NCBI GenBank assembly: GCA_035546855.1
Contig: DASZVY010000088.1
Location: 1 to 64,000, forward strand
DNA length: 64,000 nucleotides
Source: Nitrobacter sp035546855
Lineage (GTDB): Bacteria; Pseudomonadota; Alphaproteobacteria; Rhizobiales; Xanthobacteraceae
Reading direction: 5' to 3'
Positions 1 through 7,818 of this stretch are shown piece after piece. Position 1 is the stretch's first letter, and every line of letters starts with the position of its first letter. Position numbers and translations under genes: made by a program. The notes beneath the pieces are model-generated. The model did no database searches, was not told the DNA's origin, and worked only from the letters and a program-made list of their open reading frames with translations.

Positions 1-768
1 ATCATGGGCGGCGTCGGCTACTTGCTGTCGAGCCGCGCGGTGTTCATCGTCAGCTTTCTCTTCGCCGTCGCCACGCTGCTGTCGCTGTCGCGGATCCGGG
101 ATCGGGAGATCGACGCCCAGCAGGCGCACGGCGCGATCACGCGCGTCAAACCGGATCCGGACGCGACTAGCATTGTTCGCCTGCTGCGCCAGCGTTCGCT
201 GATGGTCTTCGCGCTGGCGGTGCTGCTGCTGCAACTGGCGAATGCCGCGATGCTTCCACTGATGGCGGGCATCGTGACGGCGCGCTCCAGCGCATGGGCT
301 CCGATTCTGATCGCCGCCTGCATCATCGTCCCCCAGGCGATCGTGGCGCTGATGTCGCCAGCGGTCGGCCGCAAGGCACAGGCATGGGGGCGCCGTCCAC
401 TCCTGTTGATCGCCTTCGCCGCGTTGGCTGTGCGCGGCGGCCTGTTCGCGATCGTGGTCGACCCCTCGCTGCTCGTTGCAGTTCAGATCCTCGACGGGAT
501 GACCGCCGCGGTGTTCGGCGTGATGGTTCCCCTGATCGTGGCCGATGTCGCGTTCGGCTCGGGGCATTTCAATCTCGCCCAGGGAATTGTCGGCACTGCG
601 ACGGGCATCGGCGCATCGCTCAGTCCGGTAGTCGCGGGATATGTCAGCGATCGGTTCGGCCATGCCATTGCGTTTACGGGGTTGGCGGGGATTGCGGTGG
701 CTGGTCTGCTTGTGGTCTGGGCGATCATGCCGGAAACCCGCGATGCACTTGCGCGAAGGAATCCATGA
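1..768 (+). CDS. MFS transporter, C-terminal part (5' end outside window)
   Basis: This is a polytopic inner-membrane protein of the major facilitator superfamily. About 255 residues are visible, and the frame is open to base 1, so the N-terminal half lies outside the window; the ATG at 4 is probably internal. Several hydrophobic helices are seen, including one near residues 65-85. The motif SPAVGRKAQAWGRRPLL near residue 120 is the usual charged cytoplasmic loop of MFS proteins, and a second loop reads YVSDRFG. The gene converges on the ABC ATPase at 797, leaving 28 bp with no clear terminator. The substrate cannot be told from this half. Confidence 0.8.
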   Translation: MMGGVGYLLSSRAVFIVSFLFAVATLLSLSRIRDREIDAQQAHGAITRVKPDPDATSIVRLLRQRSLMVFALAVLLLQLANAAMLPLMAGIVTARSSAWAPILIAACIIVPQAIVALMSPAVGRKAQAWGRRPLLLIAFAALAVRGGLFAIVVDPSLLVAVQILDGMTAAVFGVMVPLIVADVAFGSGHFNLAQGIVGTATGIGASLSPVVAGYVSDRFGHAIAFTGLAGIAVAGLLVVWAIMPETRDALARRNP

Positions 769-796
769 CGAGGCTGCAGCAGAGATGCGTTTGCGC

Positions 797-1519
797 TCAG
801 ATACCGAGATAGCGATGCTGAATATCGGGCGCGGCAATCAGGTCCTTGGAGGTGCCGTTCCAGACCACGCGACCGCGCTCCACGATATAGTGGCGGTCGG
901 CGATCCGCGTAAGGTGGCTGACGTTCTTGTCGATGACGAGCACGGATTGTCCCCGCGCCTTCAGCATGGACAGGCAATTCCAGATTTCATCCCGGATCAG
1001 CGGAGCCAACCCCTCCGTAGCTTCGTCGAGAATCAGAAGCTGCGGATTGATCATGAGCGCGCGACCGATCGCCAGCATCTGCTGTTCGCCGCCGGATAAC
1101 GTCACGCCCATGTTGTTATCGCGCTCGGCGAGACGCGGAAACAGCTCGTGCACCTTGTCGAGCGTCCACGGATCGGCGGCGCCGAGCCTGTTGGCGGCGG
1201 CTGCGATGAGATTTTCGCGCACGGTGAGGTTCGGAAAGATCTGGCGTCCCTCGGGCACGAGTCCAATTCCGAGTTTCGCGATCCGGAAGGCGGGAAGTCC
1301 GCGAATGCTTTGTCCTGCGAAACGGATGTGTCCGGCACGGGTCGGCGTCAACCCCATGATGGAGCGGATCGTCGTGGTCTTGCCCATGCCGTTGCGGCCC
1401 ATAAGGGTCACCATTTCGCCGGTGTGGATCGACAGTGAAATGTCGAACAGGACCTGGCTGAGTCCGTAGCAGGTCTCGATCGTCTCGACCTCGAGCAGGG
1501 GAGCGGTGGCGTCAGTCAT
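797..1519 (-). CDS. ABC transporter ATP-binding protein, LivF type (importer 1)
   Basis: This is one of two cytoplasmic ATPases that energise a branched-chain-amino-acid-type (HAAT) importer. The 240 residues carry Walker A (GRNGMGKT, 41-48; the usual Ala is Met), the signature LSGGEQQ (141-147) and Walker B LLILDE (161-166). LivF-type proteins are about 230-240 aa, so it is full length. Its ATG overlaps the stop of the upstream ATPase by 4 bp (ATGA), showing translational coupling. It is the last gene of the operon SBP-permease-permease-ATPase-ATPase running from 5379 down to 797. The adjacent CoA ligase and monooxygenase suggest an aromatic acid as cargo; that part is inference. Confidence 0.93.
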   Translation of the reverse strand: MTDATAPLLEVETIETCYGLSQVLFDISLSIHTGEMVTLMGRNGMGKTTTIRSIMGLTPTRAGHIRFAGQSIRGLPAFRIAKLGIGLVPEGRQIFPNLTVRENLIAAAANRLGAADPWTLDKVHELFPRLAERDNNMGVTLSGGEQQMLAIGRALMINPQLLILDEATEGLAPLIRDEIWNCLSMLKARGQSVLVIDKNVSHLTRIADRHYIVERGRVVWNGTSKDLIAAPDIQHRYLGI

Positions 1520-2280
1520 GATGTCCCCGCCACCTGCTGCTCGCCGAGGTAGGCGCGCCGAACCTCCTCGTTCTGCCGGATGACGGCCGGGACGCCGCAG
1601 GCAATGACGCGGCCATAGACCAGAACCGTGATCCGGTCGGCAAGCGCGAACACGGCTTCCATATCGTGCTCCACGAGGACGATGGTGAATTCCCGCCGCA
1701 GCTCTTGCAACAGCTTGACCATGCGCGCCGACTCGGTCGGGCCGAGGCCGGCCATCGGCTCGTCCAGCACCAGCAGCAAGGGTTTGGTGGCGAGGGCGAC
1801 GGCCAGCTCAAGTTCGCGCTGCTCGCCGTGACTCAATTCCGAAACCATGGTGTCGGCGCGCTGAGCAAGGCCGGTGCGCTCGAGCGCCGCCATGGCGGCC
1901 TTGCGCAGATGGGTTTCCTTGCGCGCGTTGCCCCAGAACCGGAAGGAGTGCCCGTCATGCGCCTGCACTGCGAGGGCGACATTGTCGAGCGCAGTGAAAT
2001 CCTTCAATAGCGAGGTGATCTGGAACGAGCGCGCAAGGCCGAGCGCGCTGCGCCGGAATGCCGGCACCCGGGTCACATCCTGACCTGCGAAGTGGATGCT
2101 GCCGCTGTTGGGCAGCAACTGGCCGGTCAATTGGCTGATCAGGGTCGTCTTGCCGGCGCCGTTCGGACCGATGATTGCATGCAATTCACCCTTGAGGACA
2201 TCGAGGGACAGATTGTCGGTGGCGACGATGCCGCCGAAGCGCCGGTGCAGGTTCTGAACGCGGAGCAAAGGTTCAGTCAC
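1516..2280 (-). CDS. ABC transporter ATP-binding protein, LivG type (importer 1)
   Basis: This is the second ATPase of importer 1. The 254 residues show Walker A GPNGAGKT (38-45), a signature LSHGEQ (149-154, with His in place of the second Gly, common in LivG proteins) and Walker B LLVLDEP (169-175). The C-terminal part has the LivG-style HDMEAVFALADRITVL switch region. The start overlaps the 3' end of the permease at 2273 by 8 bp, and the stop overlaps the next ATPase by 4 bp, so the set is a tightly coupled operon. Confidence 0.93.
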   Translation of the reverse strand: MTEPLLRVQNLHRRFGGIVATDNLSLDVLKGELHAIIGPNGAGKTTLISQLTGQLLPNSGSIHFAGQDVTRVPAFRRSALGLARSFQITSLLKDFTALDNVALAVQAHDGHSFRFWGNARKETHLRKAAMAALERTGLAQRADTMVSELSHGEQRELELAVALATKPLLLVLDEPMAGLGPTESARMVKLLQELRREFTIVLVEHDMEAVFALADRITVLVYGRVIACGVPAVIRQNEEVRRAYLGEQQVAGTS

Positions 2281-3217
2281 GGCGCAGCCTCCCGAGCCAG
2301 CCGGCGATGCCGCCGCGTCCGAAGATCACGATGAGCAACAGGAGGGGGCCCATGATGACTCCCCAGAATTCCGTGACCTGCGAGAGTGACTCCTCCAGGA
2401 CGAGAAAGATGATCGTTCCAAGGACTGGCCCGAACAGCGATCCCATTCCGCCCAGAATCACCATCACCATCAGATCGCCGGACCGCGTCCAGTACATGAT
2501 CGCGGGGCTGACGAAGTCCGTGTTCGTCGCGAGCAGGGCGCCGGCCAGCCCGCACATCGTTCCCGCGATCACGAAACAGACCAGACGGTAGCGGTTGGCG
2601 TAATATCCGATCGCCTGCATGCGCTGCTCGTTGGAGCGCACGCCCTGCACCACGAGGCCGAAGCGCGAATTGACGATCCGCCAGACGAGATAGATGCCGC
2701 CGAACAGGCAGGCCAGGCACAGGTAATAGAACTGGGTGCGGTTCGACAGGTTGATGAGGCCGGCGAAGTCGCTGCGCTTGTAGATCGTCAGTCCGTCGTC
2801 GCCGCCGTAGCGCGCGAGTCCCGACGCGATGTAGTAGGCCATCTGCGCGAAGGCCAGCGTAATCATGATAAAATAGACGCCGCGCGTCCTGAGCGACAGG
2901 GACCCGATCACGAGCGCGAACAGCGCCGAGGCTGCGAGCGCAACCGGCCACTGGATGAACCCGGAGCCGATGCCTTCGTGCGCGAGAATGCCGACCGCAT
3001 AGCCGCCGATGCCGAGATAAGCGGCGTGGCCGAAACTCATCATGCCGCCGTAGCCCATGATGAGGTTGAGGCTCACCGCTGCGAGCGCAAAGATCACGAT
3101 GCGGGTAAACAGCGTCAGGATGAAGACGTTGCCGCTCAGCGAGGAATAGAGCGGCAGCAGCACCAGCCCGGCAATCACCAGCCCCCAGACGATATTGCGA
3201 GGATTGAGTTTGGTCAT
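2273..3217 (-). CDS. ABC transporter permease, LivM type (importer 1)
   Basis: This is an inner-membrane permease of the HAAT importer, 314 aa when started at the ATG at 3217 (MTKLNPRN). That ATG overlaps the stop codon of the upstream permease as ATGA. The frame stays open further upstream, but that stretch has no permease character and overlaps the LivH gene. Multiple membrane helices are visible, plus the LivM-typical segment GYGGMMSFGHAAYLGIGGYA and a late GGMGSLFGPVLGT loop. The pair with the LivH-type permease forms the heterodimeric channel. The length is slightly short for LivM, which commonly has an extra N-terminal helix. Confidence 0.9.
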   Translation of the reverse strand: MTKLNPRNIVWGLVIAGLVLLPLYSSLSGNVFILTLFTRIVIFALAAVSLNLIMGYGGMMSFGHAAYLGIGGYAVGILAHEGIGSGFIQWPVALAASALFALVIGSLSLRTRGVYFIMITLAFAQMAYYIASGLARYGGDDGLTIYKRSDFAGLINLSNRTQFYYLCLACLFGGIYLVWRIVNSRFGLVVQGVRSNEQRMQAIGYYANRYRLVCFVIAGTMCGLAGALLATNTDFVSPAIMYWTRSGDLMVMVILGGMGSLFGPVLGTIIFLVLEESLSQVTEFWGVIMGPLLLLIVIFGRGGIAGWLGRLRRD

Positions 3218-4134
3218 GAGCGCTTGGCGGCCGGGAACAGCCCCTCCGGCCTCACGACCAGAACGATAGCCATCAGGAGATAGATCAGCATCGACGAGAG
3301 GGCGGGCGCCGCGGTCGCTGCGGCATCCGGGCTCAGGATTCGCCGCAGCAGATCCGGCGCGTAGGCGCGTCCGAGCGTGTCGATCATGCCGACAAAGATC
3401 GCCGCGAGGAATGCGCCGCGGATCGAACCGATGCCGCCGATGACGATGATGACGAAGGCAAGAATGAGAATGTTCTCGCCCATGCCGATCTGCACGGTGA
3501 GGATCGGTGCCTGCATCAGGCCGGCGAGGCCTGCGAGCGCCGCGCCCATGCCGAACACAAGCGTGAACAGCAGTTTGATGTTGATGCCCAGCGCGCCGAT
3601 CATTTCCCGATTTGAGGCGCCGGCCCGGATCAGCATGCCGATGCGGGTTCGCATCACAACCAGGTAAAGCAGCGCCGCGACGACCAGCGATACCACGATG
3701 ATGGCGAGGCGATAGCTCGGATAGAATACGCCGGGCACGATCTGGATCGGCACCGTCAGCCACGGCGGCAGCGGCAGCGCAAGGCCCGCCGGCCCCCAGA
3801 TCAGCCGCACCGCGTCGTTGAAGAACAGAATCAGCCCGAAGGTGCCAAGCACCTGATCGAGATGGTCGCGCCCGTAAAGATGCCGCAACGCGACGAACTC
3901 AAGCACGATGCCGAGCAGCAGCGTGGCGCCCAGCGCGAGCAGGATGCCGAGGATGAAGCTGTTGGTCCAGGCGACGAACGTCGCGGCGAAATAGGCGCCC
4001 ATCATGTAGAGGGAGCCATGGGCGAGGTTGACGAAATCCATGATGCCGAAGACAAGCGTCAGCCCGGCCGCCAGCAGAAACAGCAGAAGCCCGAACTGCA
4101 ATCCGTTCAGCAGTTGTTCGACGAGCAGCAGCAT
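3214..4134 (-). CDS. ABC transporter permease, LivH type (importer 1)
   Basis: This is an inner-membrane permease of 306 aa, beginning MLLLVEQLLNGLQFGLLLFL, the usual LivH opening helix. The conserved FVNLAHGSLYMMGAYFA segment and the GGIGSIRGAFLAAIFVG loop (EAA-like contact to the ATPases) are present. It lies 75 bp downstream of the binding-protein gene and overlaps the LivM-type gene by 4 bp. The 75-bp gap holds GC-rich sequence without an evident terminator, so cotranscription with the binding protein is likely. Confidence 0.92.
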   Translation of the reverse strand: MLLLVEQLLNGLQFGLLLFLLAAGLTLVFGIMDFVNLAHGSLYMMGAYFAATFVAWTNSFILGILLALGATLLLGIVLEFVALRHLYGRDHLDQVLGTFGLILFFNDAVRLIWGPAGLALPLPPWLTVPIQIVPGVFYPSYRLAIIVVSLVVAALLYLVVMRTRIGMLIRAGASNREMIGALGINIKLLFTLVFGMGAALAGLAGLMQAPILTVQIGMGENILILAFVIIVIGGIGSIRGAFLAAIFVGMIDTLGRAYAPDLLRRILSPDAAATAAPALSSMLIYLLMAIVLVVRPEGLFPAAKRS

Positions 4135-4209
4135 GGACGATTTATCGTGCGTTGAAAGAGAACAGCGGCAGCGCGTGAGCGCCGCCGCCGTGAGATGATA
4201 TAGCTGCGA

Positions 4210-5379
4210 TCACTTCATCGGGCATTTGTCGTGGAAGCGATCCTGGCTGTCCTTGACGATGGTCGCCATGGTCTTGAGCTTGAGCTCGCCGTCGGGCGCC
4301 TTGACCACGTCCTGCAGGTAGAAGTTCTGGATTGGCATGTGATTGTTGCCGAACTTGAACGCGCCGCGCACCGAATGGAAGTCGGCCTTCTCCATCGCCT
4401 TGCGCATCTCGTCCTTCTTGCTGGTGTCGCCCTTCACCGCGACGACGGCGCTGTTGATGAGCTGTGCCGCGTCATAGGACTGCGCGCCGTAGAACGACGG
4501 GCCATGCTTGTATTTCGCCCGGAAGTCGCTGACGAACTTCTTGTTGGCGTCGTTGGGCAGATCGTTCACCCACTCCTGCGCGCCGGGCACGCCGAGCGCG
4601 TTGTCCTTCTGCAGCGGCAGCGTGGTCTCGTCGATGGTGAAGGCGGTGTAGAGCGGCATTTGCGACTTGAGGCCGGACTGCGCGTATTGATTGAGGAACT
4701 GCACGCCGGCCGCGCCCGGATAGAACACGAAGATCGCCTGCGCCCCGGAGGCGCGCGCCTTGGAGAGCTCGGCGGAGAAGTCGAGCTGGCTCGGCCAGAC
4801 TGTGTATTCCTCGCCTTTGATCGCGCCCTTGAACGTGCTCTTCATGCCGGCGAGCATGTCTTTGCCGGCGGCGTAGTTCGGGCCGATCAGGAACGCCGAC
4901 TTCACGCCCTTCTGGTTCATGTATTCGCCCATCGCCTGTGGCGTCTGGTCGTTCTGCCATGAGGTCGAGAACACATACGGCGAGCACAGTTCGCCGGCAA
5001 CCTGCGAGGGACCGGCGTTTGCAATCACCAGCGGGGTCTTGGAATCGACGATCGGCTTCAGCGAGGCCAGCAGCACGTTCGACCAGATGTAGCCGGTGAT
5101 GAAGTCCACATGATCGGATTCGATCAGCTTCTGCGTCTTCTGCTTGCCGACGTCGGGCTTGAAGGTGTCGTCCTCATAGATCACCTGGACCGGCTTGCCG
5201 CCCATCTTGCGGCCCATGTGATCAAGCGCGAGCTCGAACGCGTTGCGCATGTCGTTGCCGATCACCGCGGTCGGGCCGCTGAACGTGCTGACGAAGCCGA
5301 TCTTGATGGTGTCGCCTGCGGCTGCGGGTTGCGCCAGCGCGAGAAGTGTCGCGCCCGCGAGCCAGAATGCTTTTTTCAT
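4210..5379 (-). CDS. ABC transporter substrate-binding protein, HAAT family (importer 1)
   Basis: This periplasmic binding protein has 389 aa and a clear signal peptide (MKKAFWLAGATLLALAQPAAA, cleavage near residue 22), followed by the typical opening IKIGFVSTFSGPTAVIGNDM of Peripla_BP_6 proteins. The start at 5379 is fixed by the signal peptide and a strong GGAGGG site 7-8 nt upstream; the frame continues open upstream but without coding character. It is the first gene of the importer 1 operon, and its promoter must lie in 5380-5575 next to the IclR gene. Family members near CoA ligases often bind aromatic acids; the ligand here is not determinable from sequence. Confidence 0.92.
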   Translation of the reverse strand: MKKAFWLAGATLLALAQPAAAGDTIKIGFVSTFSGPTAVIGNDMRNAFELALDHMGRKMGGKPVQVIYEDDTFKPDVGKQKTQKLIESDHVDFITGYIWSNVLLASLKPIVDSKTPLVIANAGPSQVAGELCSPYVFSTSWQNDQTPQAMGEYMNQKGVKSAFLIGPNYAAGKDMLAGMKSTFKGAIKGEEYTVWPSQLDFSAELSKARASGAQAIFVFYPGAAGVQFLNQYAQSGLKSQMPLYTAFTIDETTLPLQKDNALGVPGAQEWVNDLPNDANKKFVSDFRAKYKHGPSFYGAQSYDAAQLINSAVVAVKGDTSKKDEMRKAMEKADFHSVRGAFKFGNNHMPIQNFYLQDVVKAPDGELKLKTMATIVKDSQDRFHDKCPMK

Positions 5380-5572
5380 CGTTTCCCTCCTCGTTTCGAG
5401 CCGGTTTCGCCTGTGAAACCGCGTCTTTTCATTGCGCGAACGTCGCGTGAGCCGTCGGCTTGTTTGTGCGCGATCTTGCGGTGATGCGGCAAGCACGACC
5501 TTCGGCGCGCATTGCGCCGTAAAGTCGCGTCCCCACCTATGCATCATAATTCGCGCTCTTTTCCGATTGCAA

Positions 5573-5584
5573 GAATTATAATTC
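5573..5584. promoter_or_regulatory. Perfect 12-bp palindrome, candidate operator
   Basis: GAATTATAATTC is a perfect palindrome. It covers the stop codon of the IclR gene and lies about 195 bp upstream of the binding-protein gene at 5379. The half-site ATAATTC recurs at 5546-5552, 32 bp away (about three helical turns). It is a plausible regulator site for the importer operon, but also AT-rich enough to be chance. Confidence 0.35.
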
Positions 5585-6445
5585 AGACGATCGTCGAAGC
5601 CTTCGCGGCTTCGACGATCGCGCGTTCTGAGGTTTGGCAGACGGCCAGCGGCCGCCAATTCGGGTGGTGAGGGTGGCGCAGACATGAAGCAGGCGATCGA
5701 CCACGGCCTTGTCGGCGCGGCGATCGAAGGCGGGTGTCGCCATCACCGTTACCACCAGCGCGGCGCGATCCTGGATGTCGAGGATCGGGACCGCGGTGGC
5801 GCGCAGGCCGGGGATCAGCAGTTCGTCGACCGAAGCCGACATGGCGCGGCGCACCTGCGCGCGGATCGCGGCGAGGCCGGATGCACGGCGGTGGGCTGCG
5901 GTTGTCGCAGGCGCCGCCAGCGCGCCCGCGGCTTCGTCGTCGCTCATGAAGCTGAGAAACACGTGACCCGTGGCCGAGCCGAGGAACGGCAGCACCGAGC
6001 CCACCGACAACGATGTGCTGACCGGCACGCGGCCCGCATGCCACCGCACAATGGTCGGGCCGAGCGGTCCGCGCGCGGCGATCAGCGTGGTGCGTCCGGT
6101 GTCGCGCACGAAAGCCGCGATCGCCGGATCGGCTTCCGCGAACACGTCGGTGCGCGCGAGCGCCGCGAGCCCGATCTGAATCGCCTGCGGACCGAGATTG
6201 TAGCGGCCGGACGATGCGTCCTGATGCGCCATGCCGGAGTCGATGAGGCTGGCAAGATAGCGATGCGTTTGCGATGCCGACAGGTTTGATCGCGCCGCGA
6301 TGACGCCGAGCGTCGCCGGCTCCGGTTCGGCCGCGAGCGCCGCGAGCACGCGAAAGCCGATGCCGACCGACTGGATGCCGCGCCGCGGCGGGAGCGGATC
6401 GGCCGGATCAACGGACGTCGGGGCGTGAACAGGATCGGTCGACAT
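5576..6445 (-). CDS. IclR family transcriptional regulator
   Basis: This DNA-binding regulator is 289 aa from the ATG at 6445 (MSTDPVHAPTS). An N-terminal winged helix-turn-helix sits at about residues 25-85 (FRVLAALAAEPEPATLGVIA followed by NLSASQTHRYLASLIDSG), and a C-terminal effector domain follows. The frame is open about 40 codons further upstream, but that part is low-complexity and overlaps the divergent promoter. IclR proteins usually control the adjacent catabolic genes in response to an aromatic effector. Here the flanks are importer 1 and the divergent monooxygenase/CoA ligase pair. The last codons run through a 14-bp stem hairpin. Confidence 0.9.
   Translation of the reverse strand: MSTDPVHAPTSVDPADPLPPRRGIQSVGIGFRVLAALAAEPEPATLGVIAARSNLSASQTHRYLASLIDSGMAHQDASSGRYNLGPQAIQIGLAALARTDVFAEADPAIAAFVRDTGRTTLIAARGPLGPTIVRWHAGRVPVSTSLSVGSVLPFLGSATGHVFLSFMSDDEAAGALAAPATTAAHRRASGLAAIRAQVRRAMSASVDELLIPGLRATAVPILDIQDRAALVVTVMATPAFDRRADKAVVDRLLHVCATLTTRIGGRWPSAKPQNARSSKPRRLRRSSEL
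5588..5620 (-). terminator. Hairpin at end of IclR gene, possible terminator
   Basis: A perfect 14-bp stem (CGATCGTCGAAGCC at 5588-5601 and its complement at 5607-5620) encloses the loop TTCGC. On the minus strand it is followed by an AT-rich stretch but not a clean U run. It lies inside the last codons of the IclR gene, so it may terminate that transcript or stabilise its 3' end. Confidence 0.5.
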
Positions 6446-6570
6446 GAGGTGCGAGTCCGTTGCGGCAAACCCGGGGCGAATTGACGGCGCGATGCGGCAG
6501 GGCCATTCCGGCCGCCCGCGCGGAGGATGCAGGATAGTGCATGATCCGGCTTTGCATATCAAGAAATCAA

Positions 6571-6585
6571 TTGTACGATGTAAAA
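6571..6585. promoter_or_regulatory. Imperfect inverted repeat upstream of monooxygenase, candidate IclR site
   Basis: TTGTAC-GAT-GTAAAA matches its own reverse complement at 5 of 6 arm positions. It lies in an AT-rich island within the 218-bp divergent region between the IclR start and the monooxygenase start. Position and base composition suit a promoter or operator; no direct evidence exists. Confidence 0.3.
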
Positions 6586-6663
6586 TCAGCCGCGAGCGGA
6601 ATGCCAGCCGGCCCGACCCCGAGGGCCGAGGCCGGACGGCGGCAGGTTAAGGGAGGGTGCATC

Positions 6664-7818
6664 GTGCGTATCGCAGTGGTCGGCGGAGGTCCGGCGGGCC
6701 TCTACTTCGCCTGTCTCTGGAAGCAACGGCATCCGGACAGCCGCATCGACCTGTTCGAGCAGAACGAAGCCGGAGCAACCTGGGGGTTCGGCGTGGTGTT
6801 CTCGGACCAGGCGTTGGACTTCCTGCGCGCCGACGACCCGGAAACCGTCGATGCGATCGCGCCGCGCATGGAAAGCTGGCGCAACATCACCCTCAACCTG
6901 CGCGGCGAGAGCGTCGAGATCGACGGCGTCGGCTTCTCGTCGATCGGCCGGCTCGACCTGCTGACGATCCTGCAGGCGCGCGTGCGCGCGGTCGGCGTCG
7001 CCACGCACTTCACTACGCCGATCCGGTCGGCGGACCAGCTTGCCGGCTATGACCTGATCGTCGCCGCCGACGGGCTCAATTCGCAAATGCGCCGGCTGTT
7101 CGAGGGCGACTTCGGCGCCAGTGTTTCCTATTCGAGCAACAAGTTCGCCTGGTATGGCACGACAAAACCGTTTCCGACGCTGTCGCAGACCTTTGTCGAA
7201 ACCGAACTCGGTGCCTTCAACGCGCATCACTACCGCTACGCGCCGACCATGAGCACGTTCCTGGTGGAGTGCGACCGCGCCACCTGGCAGCGCTACGGCT
7301 TTGCCGAAAAGAGCGTCGATCAATCGCGCGCGATCTGCGAGGAGGTGTTCGCGGACGTGCTCGATGGCCATCCGCTGCTGTCGAACAGGTCGGTCTGGCG
7401 CAATTTCCCGTGGATCTGGAACGAGCACTGGTCGTTCGGAAATATCGTTTTGATCGGGGACGCGCTGCACTCGGCGCATTTTTCGATCGGCTCGGGCACG
7501 CGACTCGCGATCGAGGACGGCATCGCCCTCATCAAGGCGCTGGAAGCCGAGCAGGATATTCCGTCCGCGCTGGCGCGCTATCAGGCCGGACGCAAGCCGA
7601 TCGTGGCGAAGTTGGTCGCGGCGGCCCGCGCCAGCGCCGACTGGTACGAGCGGTTTCCGCAGCACATGAAGCTGGGCCTGATGGATTTCGCCCACAGCTA
7701 TATCACGCGCTCGGGCCGTATCGACGATCAGCGCCTGCGCATGATGGCGCCCGCATTCATGGCACGCTACGACGCTTATGCGGCCGGGCGCACAGCAAAC
7801 ACGCCGAGGCCCGCATGA
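6664..7818 (+). CDS. FAD-dependent monooxygenase, salicylyl-CoA/2-aminobenzoyl-CoA hydroxylase type
   Basis: This is a single-domain flavoprotein hydroxylase of 384 aa starting at GTG 6664, preceded by GGGAGGG. The FAD dinucleotide fold GGGPAGL is at residues 7-13, the DG-type motif VAADGLNS near residue 138, and the GD motif IGDALHSAHFSIGSGT from about 264. The last motif with its SIGSGT extension is typical of the N-terminal half of salicylyl-CoA 5-hydroxylase and 2-aminobenzoyl-CoA monooxygenase. The fused C-terminal half of those proteins is absent. Its stop overlaps the CoA ligase start (ATGA), so the ligase product is the likely substrate. Which ring acid is used is inference. Confidence 0.85.
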   Translation: MRIAVVGGGPAGLYFACLWKQRHPDSRIDLFEQNEAGATWGFGVVFSDQALDFLRADDPETVDAIAPRMESWRNITLNLRGESVEIDGVGFSSIGRLDLLTILQARVRAVGVATHFTTPIRSADQLAGYDLIVAADGLNSQMRRLFEGDFGASVSYSSNKFAWYGTTKPFPTLSQTFVETELGAFNAHHYRYAPTMSTFLVECDRATWQRYGFAEKSVDQSRAICEEVFADVLDGHPLLSNRSVWRNFPWIWNEHWSFGNIVLIGDALHSAHFSIGSGTRLAIEDGIALIKALEAEQDIPSALARYQAGRKPIVAKLVAAARASADWYERFPQHMKLGLMDFAHSYITRSGRIDDQRLRMMAPAFMARYDAYAAGRTANTPRPA

